From Hofstenia miamia (lineage: Eukaryota > Xenacoelomorpha > Acoela), in the NCBI GenBank assembly GCA_004352715.1, contig SCFE01000005.1, positions 3,964,524-4,028,523 of the forward strand: a DNA stretch of 64,000 nucleotides, in the 5' to 3' direction. Numbering within the stretch: the first letter of the stretch is position 1; every line of letters starts with the position of its first letter. This document shows positions 1 through 12,681 of the stretch, piece after piece. The translations under genes and the position numbers were made by a program. The notes under the pieces were generated by a model. It was not told where the DNA came from and searched no databases. It saw nothing but the letters and a program-made list of their open reading frames with translations.

Positions 1-3000
1 CTACTAAATAACTAAAATGTTTAAAACAAGTATTCTGATTGGTTTTGATGGACATATTGTAAGCATGTTCAGAAGACCAAAGCGATTGACCCATGGAATT
101 GAGAGCAACTTAAACTTTAAAGTGCTTGCAAATCCCATGCTAATGCTTGAAATCAAATTGTAAGTGTCATTAAAATTTGAAAAGAACTTTAGGTTGCATC
201 TTTAAGGTATCAATGGAAATAAGTTGGTTAATTGTTTTAACCGCAAATTGAAGATATGAAACAATTTAATTTACAATTGAAATATCTAGCAGGAATTCAT
301 TCGCTTGAAAAACTTCCAAATTTATTTATTAAAGAACGAATTTATATATTTTTGAAATTTTAACACCATTTAAAATATGCTTTCAAGCATTAGCATGGAA
401 TTTGCAAGAACTTGTGAGAACTTTAAAATTTAAGTTGGTGTCATTTCCATGGGAATAATTAAATAGAGGTGCGGTTGTCAGAATCCTAGAAAAATAGAAT
501 TGAATATGATAAACTTTTTATCAATGGTTTAATTGGTTGCCTAGCAATTTAATGGAACCAGAACAATTCATTGCAATTTCAACGTGAATTGTTAATGAAT
601 TGCAATTATTACATTTAAGACTAAAATTGTATTATTAAAGCTGAAGTTCTCAGGTTGGAAAGTTCTTTCATTGACAATGGTTGTAATGAATTTCATCACA
701 TGCATAAAATAGATCGAATTAAAGTTGTTAAGTAGGTAGTTAGCTCTACACATACCCTTCCGAAATCCCTTTCTGTATAAGGCTGATGGAAATATCTCGG
801 AAAAGCTACTATTTGCAGATTTTGTGTATTAAATGTAAGATCTTTCTAGAAAAAACGGAATGGAATTTTAAAAAAGTGCATTGAAGAATGATAATAGTTC
901 AACAATAATATAAAAATATATATAAAATCAATACTATAAAAACATGGTCGTTTGTCTAAATGTTTTTTAAAATATTTTTTCAAAAAATCTTTCCCTGTTT
1001 GATATAAATATTGAAAATTTTTCTAGTTTTTCATCAGAGGGTTCGGTTTTACAATGGTAAATATCTGCATTGGAGTCCACAATAATTAATATATTACGCC
1101 AACTAGCGGCTGTAGGTTTAATTAAGTACTTAAAATTTCGTGTCGGGTTTCTGTATAAATTTTGCTAATGTAGTGGTAGTAAAAATGTGTTTGAATTCCT
1201 TATGATATAATAACCCATCTCCGTCAGAATTTTTTCGTTTTTAAAATCGGTCCGATCCTCTTGGAGCAACTCCAGCATAAAAACAATCCTATTCGCCACC
1301 AAGAACGGAAACTTGGCAGGACAATAGCTTACATATTTCTGAATGCTAAGAGAAAAAATTTGATATTCTGGTGCTCAAACGGCAGGTATTCGACCCATAA
1401 CAGAATTGCCTGAAATTTCGCAGAGTCATAGCTAACATATAGTCAAGTACAAAATATCAATTGCATGCCCTATTAATGTGATATATAATCAAACATTTAC
1501 CGAATATTATCGATAGCAGAATGAAACTAACAATTTATTGGTTTATAGATTAAATTGAATAATCATAAAATTTGTACCACTGTTAATGACTCGTATTCCT
1601 AATCTATTTTTAAGATAAGTAAAATTTAATAAGGGCCAAATCGTTTTTAAAATTAGAGGGAAAACCTTGTTGAAATAGGGTTAAATAAAAGTGTGTTGTC
1701 TCAGTAACTATTGGAAAATTGTACATATCTATCGTAATCCTTAGAATATATAGCAATTTGTAAAATTGTGTTAAGCATTATGATAAAAATACAAATATAG
1801 TAAGTTAAAAAAGCATAATATTTTAAGACTATTTAATCAAAAATGTATAAAGGTCATCGCAAATATTTCCTGCAATTGGGCTCAGGAGTTAGTATTATTA
1901 ATGGATATTTGGTATATATTCGTGTGTTTGAGGATTTTCAAAGTAGATAGCTACACGCCAACACCGCCGCAAAATTTAAACTGCGTGAAACGTATAATAA
2001 CGTAATAACGTATTTCATATTAAAATTTATTTCATCAGGTTGTCGTGTTTATTTCGTTTTCCTTGTCATTCATTGAAAGAATTGCGGTTTTTAATAACAT
2101 TGTAATCATACGCGTTTATAGATAATGAGTTTTGAAGCACCTGCATATTCATTCAGGACCTACTCTGATAATGCTGAAGAATGAACATGACGTTTATTAT
2201 AAACTATTTTACAATTGTTAAACAGATAGGTTTTTTAATGAAAACATAATTTTTGTGTAAATACACAAATCAAAAATTTCATTTTTCAAAGTGAGCTTAA
2301 TGGCCAAAGCTATTTCAAGGTGAACAAAAGTTCTAGTTAAAGTCATATAATTAGAAGTAAGTAGCCAAATACATTGTTCCTGACTTATGAGATTAGCTCA
2401 TTGGCCCATGATGACAAAAACCTAATATTTTAGTCCTAAAAAGTGGTAGAGGCTTAATGAACTGATAGATTAACTTCCAGGGCCTCCAGTCCTCGGCAAA
2501 ATGTATCAGTGACGGCGGAAACGGGGGCAATTGCTTCTCATTCAAAATTAAAATTTTCAGGAAAAATCTTCCTAAATTTTATAATTTAAGCATTAAAAAT
2601 TCTTAGTTAAAATGATGGGTATTAAAGATGTATCTTGCCCCTAACCAAAATTCGTTCAGCCGCCATAGATTTCTGCTAGACACACAGCTTTATATTTAGT
2701 TAGTAAGCTTGAAAGATCTGAATAGATGTATGTTATATCTTGGTTTTGGTAAAATTTAAAAAATTGATAAAATACCTTCATTGAGTGAAGGCTTACTATC
2801 ATTCAAATACATTTTATGTGTTCACGAAAACTCATTTGTTAACAAATATTTTGTTAACTCTCTCTAATCAAACTCTATTTCAAATCAGCTGTATGCACGA
2901 GTTTTTCTAACATGGAAATGTTTACAATGTTTGTTTATAACACGTAGGCAGTTCATTCCCGGAAGTTCGAAATCAAATATTCATCCGCAGTAAGTTCTAG

Positions 3001-3755
3001 TACTCTTCGAACTCCATGTCATCTAAAGATTTAGTTTCTACTTCGAGAAGCTCATTTACATATATGAAGCAGCAGACTTTACTTTAAATGTTTGAAGTAT
3101 TTGTTAACATCTGAACTGTTGGGCAAGTAAACACATCATTGATTAAGAAGATATTCTTGTATTGATATTCTCTTATACTACTGGAGACAAAGACAGTGCT
3201 CTTTTACAATATCTGTAGTTTTCTTACTGTTTAAATATTTTTATGTAAACATTCGCTACAAATTCTCTCATTACATTTCATATATTTCAGAAAGTTTCAA
3301 TGCGTAGTGGTACATTTTAGATTCAAATTTAAATTCTGCGTCATGAATGTTTTCCAGAACGAAATTTTCTGACGTATCGTTATGTAATAATTCTCTGAAT
3401 TGGATGAATAATTTTATGTTCATGATATTTTGATGTTATTCTAAAATTGTTCTTGGATGCAGGGTGTTAAAATTATTGTTAGGTTATTGTTAAACTAGAA
3501 TGAAAAGCCTTGCCATTAATTTCCACAATGCATACTGGAGGCTGGTTTAACCGATTAGACATTTTTATGCTTAGTGATTTCACATGTAAATATATGACTT
3601 TATCCATTCATGTTATTTTCTTGATTTTTGCATTTATTTATAGTAATAATTTCAATACTTAAGTAGCAGATTTTTTTAACAGCAACAGCACTGACATTTA
3701 AGTTCTTGTAGAGTGACGTGGTTTTAAGTTTTCTTGCAATTTTTTCACAGTGTAT
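1..3755. other. AT-rich intergenic DNA, nothing recognised
   Basis: No open reading frame longer than about 60 codons and no similarity to a family I know. The sequence is dominated by A/T runs. Small palindromes occur, for example CCTTCA-TTGAG-TGAAGG near 2775, but they are too short to call elements. Confidence 0.6.
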
Positions 3756-4269
3756 TTATACAGAGAAATTTGAATTCAGTGTTGATTCTTTTAAATCTAT
3801 ANCTGGAGGATTCATCTTCATTCGTTGACACCATTTCAATCTTAGTAGCCGTTGTTTGTTGGTTAAAAACGGTTTATGCACTGCTACACGTCCTTGGAGG
3901 TTATATTGGCAAAGAATTCTTTGGACTGTTTTTACTGTCACTGTCTCACCATCCATCCACTCACTCCTGAGCTCACTGGCCGTCATCTTCAGTTGGAATT
4001 TGATAATCTGACTAGCAATCTTCTTGAATTTGTGGTAGATTTTGGAGGGCTACTTGGTTTTTCTTCTTTTGGTGGCTCCCAGTTTGTAGAAATCTTTGAA
4101 TAACTGCCCACAGCACTTTTGGACGCGTTGACCATGCTGGATAACTGTGCCAAAGAATTTCCATCAAGGTGTTTGGTGATAATAAGTTGCCAGACGGAAT
4201 CAGATGTGTCTCTTGGCATAACGCGCAACTGTTATTGTAGAACAACTGTATAAAATGACTCACATGCAA
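3756..4269 (-). pseudogene. Tc1-like transposase, N-terminal fragment, frameshifted
   Basis: Read on the minus strand, this is the DNA-binding half of a Tc1/mariner-superfamily transposase. It starts near MPRDTSDS (ATG about 4219), continues through a first helix-turn-helix (GNSLAQLSSMVNASKSAVGS), a basic linker with SSPPKSTTNSRR, and a second helix-turn-helix region ending TNKQRLLRLKWCQRMK. At least two frameshifts break it, one near 4100 and one near 3990 where a codon after RLSNSN is damaged. The catalytic DDE half is missing: similarity stops just before the single N at 3802. The fragment occupies the whole short contig between N joins at 3802 and 4274, so its position and orientation depend on scaffolding. 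Family membership is confident from the paired HTH pattern. It cannot make a working transposase. Confidence 0.8.
3802..3802. other. single-N contig join
   Basis: One ambiguous base where sequence content changes abruptly from anonymous AT-rich DNA to a Tc1-like transposase fragment. It pairs with the N at 4274 and encloses a contig of about 470 bp that is almost entirely transposon-derived. Confidence 0.7.
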
Positions 4270-4273
4270 TATG

Positions 4274-4330
4274 NTATATATATATATATGCAGCCTTGTG
4301 CATAATAGTTCGGACTAATGTTTTTCACAT
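4274..4330. repeat. N join, (AT)n tract and possible transposon end
   Basis: A single N at 4274 is followed by a short (AT)n run and then CAGCCTTGTGCATAATAG, which looks like a Tc1/mariner-type terminal inverted repeat pointing right, away from the transposase fragment on its left. I found no matching opposite end in the window, so the end assignment is tentative. Confidence 0.3.
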
Positions 4331-7300
4331 TAACGTTGTTCTCTTCGTTGTTACTGGTACTTTGAAAGTGTGAATGTACCTGTTAGCATTAAGCTCTAAG
4401 CTTAACATTTCTGACAATTGCTGAGTACTTATATCATTATTCAACGCAAAATTTGCGGTAAAACAATTTCCTTTGAAATACGAAAAATTATGCTTACGAA
4501 TTTTTTCAATGATCAAAGCCAAAAGTAATTTTAACCATTTCACATTATTAAAGAACCGGTCAAATTTCGCCATTAGCAAAATTAGGGCGCCCTTCTAAAA
4601 TTCTAAACTAACATGCTGTTCCTAAGCAAATTTAGCCCTTAATTCCAAAATTTGTCCGCAGTTGAAAGTAGATTCGATAGATGGATATTTTGTGCATGAA
4701 TAGACAATTCACCGAATTTTAAACAAATGTGGGCTATGTGTTGTTGAGCATAAATAGATTGGTTGGTTTTTGTTCCATTTTTAATAATTTGAGAGTTTTT
4801 AAAATTATAGAATACTATTCTAAAATTGATTATTGTGATTGGATAATTAATGTTTTTTGGTTTGTAATAAAGGCATTGGCCCTAATTTTTGTGCGTGTTT
4901 TAGAATACAATAATGACAAAAAGTTCAGCAAAGTTGTTTTATTCACAGAAGCAGAGACATTTATAGATGTGCCTGATTATTAATGCAGATGGAGATCCTT
5001 TGATGATTTGTTCAAAATTTCAGAGAATCAACAGCATTTCTGAGCTTATTGAAGATTATTGACGAAGTAATTAGTTATTGAAACTCCAGGTAAAGAATTT
5101 TCACATTAATACCAAAGCATTTTTTTGTAAAGCACAATAAATAACAAGAATCAAATGTTTAATATGTTGTAGAAAAATCCAGATAGACATGCTTAATGAG
5201 ACATGTTGGACCTGGTTTTTTATTTATTTCTATAAAATTAGATAAGTTCAATGCCTATGAAATGTGTGTTTTCAGAAGGTGTTAAACGATACATGACATG
5301 TGCCAATTGCAAAATGGTGATTTTGCTTAACAATGTTTAAGCTCCTTTGTTAATGTAAATGAACATTTGGAGAAAAAATGGAAGGAATTCTTTAATCAAT
5401 GAATATTTTTAAACAAATAATATCAACTTTAATGAGCTTTAATTTTAATGAAGTGCCTTTTAAACTAACCTAAAATTCATAAATATGTGATTCGTAGCAA
5501 AGGAAATTGATACGATGTAGTTGCGAACGAATTAAATTAAAAATATGCATTTTGTAATTGAGCAATAACGCCAAGCACTTTAATATTAATGGCGAATTCT
5601 TTTTTGTAAATATTGTCAAATATCACCAATATCCAATTTGCGTCTTTATTATCGAACGCAGGGTCACGCTGAAAGATTTAATGAAGCAAACAAAATGGCG
5701 GGAAAGAATGTTGATATTTTTAATAATAAATTTGTTTCAAACTTGACAAATGCACCTGGCATCGTATTTGAAATAAAAGCCCACAAGTTTCATTGCAGTC
5801 TATAAATACAAGACTGTTTTCTTAAAAATGGGCTTGTAATTTTGTATCACTTAAATTTTAATGTGCCTCTTTGTTCTATTCAGCGATGGAATTTTTTCCA
5901 TGCTGAATTAATTGCGCAATTTATTTTAACTGATATTTTCACAATCAATCATCTCTGGCTTTGGAAATAGTTTTTCTTTCCGCCAATAAACTCTCTTTAA
6001 CTCAAGAGCTAATTCAGCATTCGATAAAATTTCTAAATTTCACTTCTTTCTACCTGCTAAATTCACAAGAAAAATATTTGTTTTACTCGTTTTTTCATTT
6101 GACGCTGGTTTTTGAAGGTGGTACCAGAGCAGACTGGTATTCATAATTTCAACACCTACAATTGAACTTTCTTTAATTTTCATTTTTATATTTTTCAGCA
6201 CAGTATCCCAAATTGCATTTTATAAATTGAACACCGGACTTTATCTTTATGTGTACGCATTAAGTTGTATTCGAATTCATTAGATGAGTCTCTTTACATT
6301 TCCAACATATTTTCAGTTAAAAAAGTGCGGGGGATTATTATGCACATTTAAAATATCAACATTGTATGGTTTTAAATTTTTAATAAATGCGTTTTTTGCA
6401 CATAATAAAATTATAAAAATTTCTCTACTATTCAATAGCAGGGATGTAACTAGGACTCTGCTTTGCAGGTGCAAAGCGTTTTACCATCGTTGGATTCAGA
6501 TGTTTTTGAAAATTTGTCTATGTTTTTGTCAGGGACGTCGTCAGAAATTTAAAATTGGGGACCAAAGAAAAAATGATCTGTTGTCAAATGAATAGCTTGC
6601 ATTATGACATACTTAGATGTAAAATTTGACGGACATATGTTAATAAATAAAGTATAAATATAAACCCCATGAAAAGCCATTGAAACACAACAATTCTATT
6701 ACAAATGCATGTGACAGTTCAGAAATAACACGAAAACTAAAAATGTTGTATATATTTTGGGGCGATATGCACCATTAGCTACCTTCTTGGCTAAGCCTCT
6801 GAAGTTTATCAATACTTTCTTATTCAATTTTTATTGTTTTTAACACAAGAACAGCGATTACTCCTTGAGAATAAATTTATATCCGATGTTTTTTGCTTTT
6901 GCGATTATTCTGATTTCTCACACATGCTTAGTTTTTTCGATGTAAGTTTATATTTCTTATTAATTTTTAAGAGTGTTAGTTTTCATCTCGTGCCTCTATT
7001 AAATATTGTATTTTTTCCTTTATGTAAAATTTTACTACAAATTTGAATGTAGTAGTTATTTGTGCAATTTGTAACAACGATTTTTACAAATTTCAGAAAT
7101 ATTGATGTGCAAATATTGGTGAAATCTGATTACCTTACAAATTTTCATGAAAATTTCAAGATAATAGGATTTCTTCAAAGTGTTCACATCAATATTTCTT
7201 AATCATTTGTGGCCATCTTTGTGTTAAATTCAAATTTTTGTCGGATTTGGCATGAATCAAAAGCAAATGCAATATTATTTTAGTTAGTTTCTACACAGAA

Positions 7301-10300
7301 GCAAGAGGGGAAACTAAACGTCTGATATGAAAGTTCATAAGAAATTTGAATTAAAAATTTAACAATTAGCATTACGTCAAAACTAAATATTTTAATTTTG
7401 AATAGCGTTTGAATGGAGTTCAGAAACGTTTGGCAATTAATGTGCACGGAAGAAAACCAATAACTTACCAAAAATCAAGGTGTTGAAGTTACATGAAAAT
7501 GAAATGAAGGTGGCTGAAAGCGTTGAAAATTGTTTTCCTGATGCACTCTTGACTTCGTCCATGCTCATTTATATATATTTCATAAGGTTCTTTTTGGAAA
7601 ATCTTTCTAACATTAAATATGATCAAGATCTCGATGCCTTTTATAGGTCTAACTTAGGCTTATTCAGTGCCCGCTTGGAAATTGTCGAAAGCTTGGTAAA
7701 TTATGTAAACATTTTTAGTAGTGGCATTCATAATGATTTGAAAGTAAATGCTCTCAACGTGAGGTTGACCACTTTACCATATTCAAAGCCTGCTAATTAA
7801 TCAGCATGGGGCGGCTGCTTTAATCATTCGACCTAAACCAATTTAAAAGCAATTAATTTGTTTATTTAAGTACTGTCAATTATCCTTAATTAATGTTTAT
7901 TTTTATTAATGGTGAACGCAGATCAGACGGCATTCAAACCAATCTCAAGATATCGTTGTGCAATAGGGCACCTCCTTCCTGAATCCAAATTTGAAGCTTC
8001 ATTTTTCAGAAAATATATGTACTATTTTATATATATATATATATATTACATACTTTATAGAGTAATGCATAAAAATTTACAGTAATTTCGTGACAATGTC
8101 AAACAGCGTATCTACCATATAACTGCTCTAGCTATAAAGCATGACTCCCAGATATACATTAATGAATTTTATCAAAGCCGTATTATTATGAAACAATTCA
8201 CATCACATTCGTTGTTCAACAAGAACTGAGTTACATATACATACCATAAAATAGGAGGGAAATCGTTTTTTATATTGGGTCAGAACACCAGTAAAGAATC
8301 TACGGGGGTATTTCGCGAGTGGGGTGGTAATTCCCTTCCGGGGAAAAAAGAATTATCCGCCGTAGAAACATCATTAGATTAATATGCAATAAAGTTAATA
8401 TGAAACTAAAATACATTTAATGATGCACTTAGAAGTTAGTCAAACATTTTTTGAAAATTATTTACACATAATGAGATGCAGCGGGTAATCACAGTAGCAT
8501 TCACTTGATATAAGGCTGCATTCATTATCGTTAATTTTTATGTGGAAGGAAAATGGAAGCAAGCAGGCAAGGTTTCCGTGTCCTTGTCTATCATAAGATA
8601 CGTTGTAAAATGAACTTTCTCTGTATGTAGACAGTGCATTCTACACCAAGGTTATTGTTAGCTTAACTCAATTATTAAGCATGTTTAGGGCTAAAACACT
8701 GATGCCCATGGTTAGGAAACGCATGCACCTCAAAAATTTCAAATATGATATGCCTCTAAGAAATGTATCATATAAACTTAAAAATAAATAAAAGGCAGCA
8801 ATATCAATTGCCTCCATGTCCATGCTTGTAGCCTTTCCATGTGTGGTCATGTTTTAGTCTTAGAACTATATTAGTTAACAAACTGACAGTTTTACTTTAC
8901 TGATTTTCTCACACTCTGTAAATAATTTATGTTAAACAAGTAATATGTAGTAGTTTTGGCATAAATACTTGAAGTCAGTGGCCTGCCTTTTTCATGTAGG
9001 GTCGCATGACAAGCCTTCAATGGAATCTTTACTAAATTTTGTATTAAAGTTAACTTCATTTAAAATATTCAATAACTAAGTCGATTTTTGTGTCACTTTC
9101 GAACGTACTGCCATACATTTTTTAGAAGTATGGTAGCCGCTTGCTTTTTGGAATACTCATGTATTTGCGTTGTACATTACTCTAGATATGTAATAAACAG
9201 TTTGCTTGTAATCACAACTTAGGATTAGAGTTAGTAAGAGTTTGGTATATTGTATTATCTTGTCATGAATTCTTTGGCCATAAACGTCAAATATCGTCAA
9301 ATTTAGTTATACTTTAAATTGAAATTTACATTATCTGGGTGTAATTATATGTCCTGTATAAAATGACTTTCTATTTGTATAACATATGTGAAATGGTATT
9401 TTGCAATGCATAAATTCACTTCAACTTTGTCCAGGTTATGATTTAGTTAAACCCCTAAAGGTTGGACTTGTACCCCCGAAATTTCAATCCTAGATTCAAT
9501 ACTGTAGTCATCTTTGAATAAATAGTTACCCCAGCCTTGCTTTGAATCATTGCAGCACACTGTCGTTGTATGATTTCGACATACCACTCTATTGAAATCT
9601 GAAGTTCTAGATTTAAATTTTATCGTATGGTGCATTTCAAATGAATGAACAATCATGCAAAAACATGAGCAATATTATAATTGGCAAATAATACATTTCC
9701 TAGAACAAAATCACAATCTTTAGCTGTTTTTAAAATACACACTCGTTAAAAAACACTCTTCGTTTCAAATCTGCGTGCAAAAGAAATTTCGAATGCAGAA
9801 TTCCAAAGGATTATCAACATAATTTTTGTTTTGAGTAGAAACGATCCATCTCCATAATTCTAGTTTTAAACTTGGTATTGCAACTATCCTCTTGGTATAT
9901 TCCTCTACACACGTTAAGATAACAATTTTAGGACTGTAGTTGGCGCTTGAAGAAAAACTGAGCTCTTTAGCTTAATGTTTGGCATATGGAAAGTATTTTT
10001 ACAAGATAATACAGACAGATCCTGTTAGCACTTATTATAATGAATACAGCATGATTAAAGTTTTATTTCTTCTGCAGCCTCATGCACAGAACTATTTTTG
10101 GGGTTGAGCATCGTTAAGTTGCAGCTTCATCACTCTTGTAAAAAATTTTCCTTAAACAAGGGAAAGTAGCCTCAAATTTCTACAAAATCAACAAAAATAA
10201 AAGTAAACAGTACTTCGTGCTTCATTTTTCAGTTTTCGAGAAATAGGTAAAGTATAATTTTACAAATGTAATTTCGGCGAAAATTAACACGGTTGAAGTA

Positions 10301-10586
10301 AAAAATATTTTCAGACTCGTTCTTTTCATATAATTTTGTACTAGAATCATATAAAATATACTGGCAGACAGTTTTCTAATGAGTGTTAAGTTGTTCTAAG
10401 TAAAAAATTGAAGAAAGATCCACAAACGTTTTCATTTAAAATGAATCTTTAGTGCTATTGAATATGCACCGTATACTTCCTCATCTGGTACCATTTTCTA
10501 ACTGCTTTTTTCCTCCATAACTAAGAAAGATGGCCTGAACATTCTTTAAGTACACTTAATGAAAAAAATAGATTTCGTCCTGTTTC
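4331..10586. other. AT-rich intergenic DNA, one doubtful ORF
   Basis: No recognisable gene. There is a short (AT)n run at about 8029-8046. Phrases near 6440 and 6530 (CAGGGATGTAACTAGG, CAGGGACGTCG) resemble transposon termini but have no partner. The only longer reading frame is listed separately at 7504-7800. Confidence 0.55.
7504..7800 (+). CDS. unrecognised ORF, 98 codons, doubtful
   Basis: Open from the ATG at 7504 to TAA at 7798-7800. The frame stays open upstream to 7480, but without an ATG. The predicted peptide begins MKVAESVENCFPDALL, has a hydrophobic stretch (MLIYIYFIRFF) and is otherwise mixed and leucine-rich. I do not recognise a domain. Its amino-acid composition is less low-complexity than most chance frames here, so it could be a fragment of an exon or old transposon. 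There is no splice, promoter or neighbour evidence. It may well be a chance ORF. Confidence 0.15.
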   Translation: MKVAESVENCFPDALLTSSMLIYIYFIRFFLENLSNIKYDQDLDAFYRSNLGLFSARLEIVESLVNYVNIFSSGIHNDLKVNALNVRLTTLPYSKPAN

Positions 10587-11560
10587 CAGTGCCGGATTTA
10601 GAGGGGGATCCCGAGATGAATCCCCCACCAAGATCTTTTGGCAAAGACCAGTCCAAGCTAGTCGCAGAAAACCTAGGCCTGATCCTACCTTTACCGAAAA
10701 ATGTCAAATTTCCCTGAAAACAGTTTTCAGTATATGTAAGAACAAATTTATTTGTTTAATTCGCTTATGTTTCATTTATACTAAGCAATTATTGTTCAAT
10801 CAAATCTTTGCATAATGCCACAAATTGAGTTTTAACAACAGTTAGCATCTGAAACGCAATATAGAGATTTGAGACGCTATAATGTAATATTCTTATAGTA
10901 TAGGAAAAGAACTCAATTCAAATGTGGAAAAAACATTTCCTATTCAAACCTAGTTGCATTACCGCAATCACAATTGCCAAAATAAATTAATTCATGTCCA
11001 TCTCTGTCTTTGATCAGTTTGGGTTAAGTTTTCTAAAATGGGTCAGGTTGCTTAGACTAAATTTCTAAAATGAGTTTATTGTTCACTTTAAAATGTCCTA
11101 GAATAGCAAAAGACAATAATAAAATCAGAGGCTCTGATGCAGTCTATTTCAGTGGCAAATACCCCTATAGATCTACTCCCAACAAGATTTGTTGGTGAAA
11201 ACCATTTCAACTAGTCGCAGAAAGCCTACATCCGCTCCTAATTTTCCCAAAAAGTGGCATATTTTGATGAAGAATAACATGATTGGATTTTGCTTTTCTT
11301 CAATATCATGAACGTCCATAGTTTTTCAAACATATGAAAGAACAAATTAATTCAATGTTTCATTTTCATTCAATCACTGTTGTTCAATCACATGTCATCA
11401 TAATACACAATTTTTTTTCAAGAACAGCTAGCAGAGATTGGAAATGCTATAATGAAATATTCCTACACGAATTACTGTATGAATTTTATGGTTATCCTAT
11501 TTTTTAGCACAGGGCAAGAAATCAATTCAAATTTGGAAAATTCACTTCCCTGTTTAAAAA
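10587..11560 (+). repeat. two diverged direct copies of a repeat
   Basis: Copy 1 (about 10587-10985) and copy 2 (about 11150-11560) are the same sequence in the same order, perhaps 70% alike. Both start with a CAGTG end (CAGTGCCGGAT; CAGTGGCAAAT), pass a shared CTAGTCGCAGAAA(A/G)CCTA segment, then a shared TGTTCAATCA stretch, and end with a shared CAATTCAAAT(G/T)TGGAAAA segment. CAGTG termini are common for hAT-type elements. The array lies next to a mariner-like pseudogene and a further CAGTGGCGGAT end in reverse at 12681, so this is a nest of old elements. Confidence 0.6.
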
Positions 11561-12190
11561 TGTGAGGTGACATGACATCACCCTCACTTGAAACAACCAA
11601 AGACCACATTTTGAAGAAATTTTGTCTTCATGATAAGTGGAACCTTCTTTGGATTGTAGGCTAGCCATCTGTTATTTTGAGTGTTGTGCAGCTGGTCTTG
11701 ACAAAATTTTTTCATCAGAGAAGAACTAGATTGCTCCTAGTTCAGATGAGTGTTTCACCTTGTTCAAACGTTTTTTAGCCTTGTCAGACGCCTTGATCGG
11801 GCCTGTTCTGTGGGAAGTTGCCCTTTGCGCCTCTTGTATGAATGGTAGCGAAGTTCTTCATTCAAGGCCAGGGTCTTCCAACACTTTCTCCTGCAGTTGT
11901 TGGATGAATTCTGGTGTACGAACGGAATTAGAACGTCTGCTGTGTTGTTTTCTACACGCCACAGCCTCGTAGTCCCATCACAGTTCTTCATTTCATGTCT
12001 TATTGCTTTTACAATGTTCAGAGAGCATTTTGCAGCTCTCTTGATTGCAGAATTGTGATGGCCGTCACGAATCATCATAATGCAGGTTACACATTTCCAA
12101 TATTCAGGTGGCCTTCACTTGTCTTTCTTTGTTGCCTTTGGCATTTTGACACCACTGTGTTTAGGCTTCATAATTACATTCATTTTTTAA
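11560..12190 (-). pseudogene. mariner-like transposase pseudogene
   Basis: On the minus strand the N-terminal region (about 12078-11990) reads MIRDGHHNSAIKRAAK and so on. It is followed in shifted frames by RTPEFIQQLQEKVLEDPGLE (about 11915-11850), SYKRRKGQL (about 11805), then FFSDEK (11726-11708) and NRWLAYNPKKVPLIM (about 11660-11620), ending VVFG and SSEGDVMSPHIF near 11570. The order of HTH region, RTPEF linker, the first catalytic Asp in FFSDEK, and the RW(L) and VMVFG-like blocks is that of a Tc1/mariner-related transposase common in invertebrates. Several frameshifts and a stop after PGLE break it, and the remaining DDE acids are missing. It is a dead copy with no intact frame longer than about 100 codons. 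Confidence 0.7.
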
Positions 12191-12250
12191 AGATATCTAG
12201 ACTAGATCTAATAAAAAACTAATATGATGCTTGGCAAATTTATCCCGAAC

Positions 12251-12253
<3 letters not shown>

Positions 12254-12290
<37 letters not shown>

Positions 12291-12602
12291 TACATATATA
12301 TTCATATATACATATATATTCATATATACACATATATACATATATATGTTTATATGTATATACATATATATACATATATCCCTATAAATACATGTATACA
12401 TGTATATATATATATACACACATATAAATATATGCATATATATATATATATACATATATGCATATATATATATACATAAATATTCATATATACATATATA
12501 TGTATATATGTATATACATATATCCATATAGATACATGTATACATGTATACATATATACATGTATACACATATACATATATCCATATAGATACATGTATA
12601 GC
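12254..12602. repeat. TA/TACATA microsatellite
   Basis: About 350 bp of TA dinucleotides mixed with TATACA-type hexamers. It produces spurious frames in all six readings rich in Ile and Tyr, none of which are genes. Confidence 0.95.
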
Positions 12603-12640
12603 ATTAATGTAACGTGTGCACTGAAAAAAATTATATACTA

Positions 12641-12681
12641 TAAGGATACACCCCCACCAGAAATTCTTAGATCCGCCACTG
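12641..12681 (-). repeat. isolated transposon end, CAGTGGCGGATCTAAG
   Basis: Read on the minus strand, this begins CAGTGGCGGATCTAAG and continues into a G-rich run, the type of terminus seen on some hAT elements. It faces the CAGTGCCGGATTTAG end at 10587, so the two could bound one composite element. Flanking 8-mers (CCTGTTTC and CTTGTATT) agree at only 5 of 8 positions. The same type of end also surrounds the MITE at 56440. Confidence 0.45.

Noticed and set aside
12224-12604. Overlapping frames rich in Ile and Tyr on both strands
   Set aside because: They are translations of the TA-type microsatellite.
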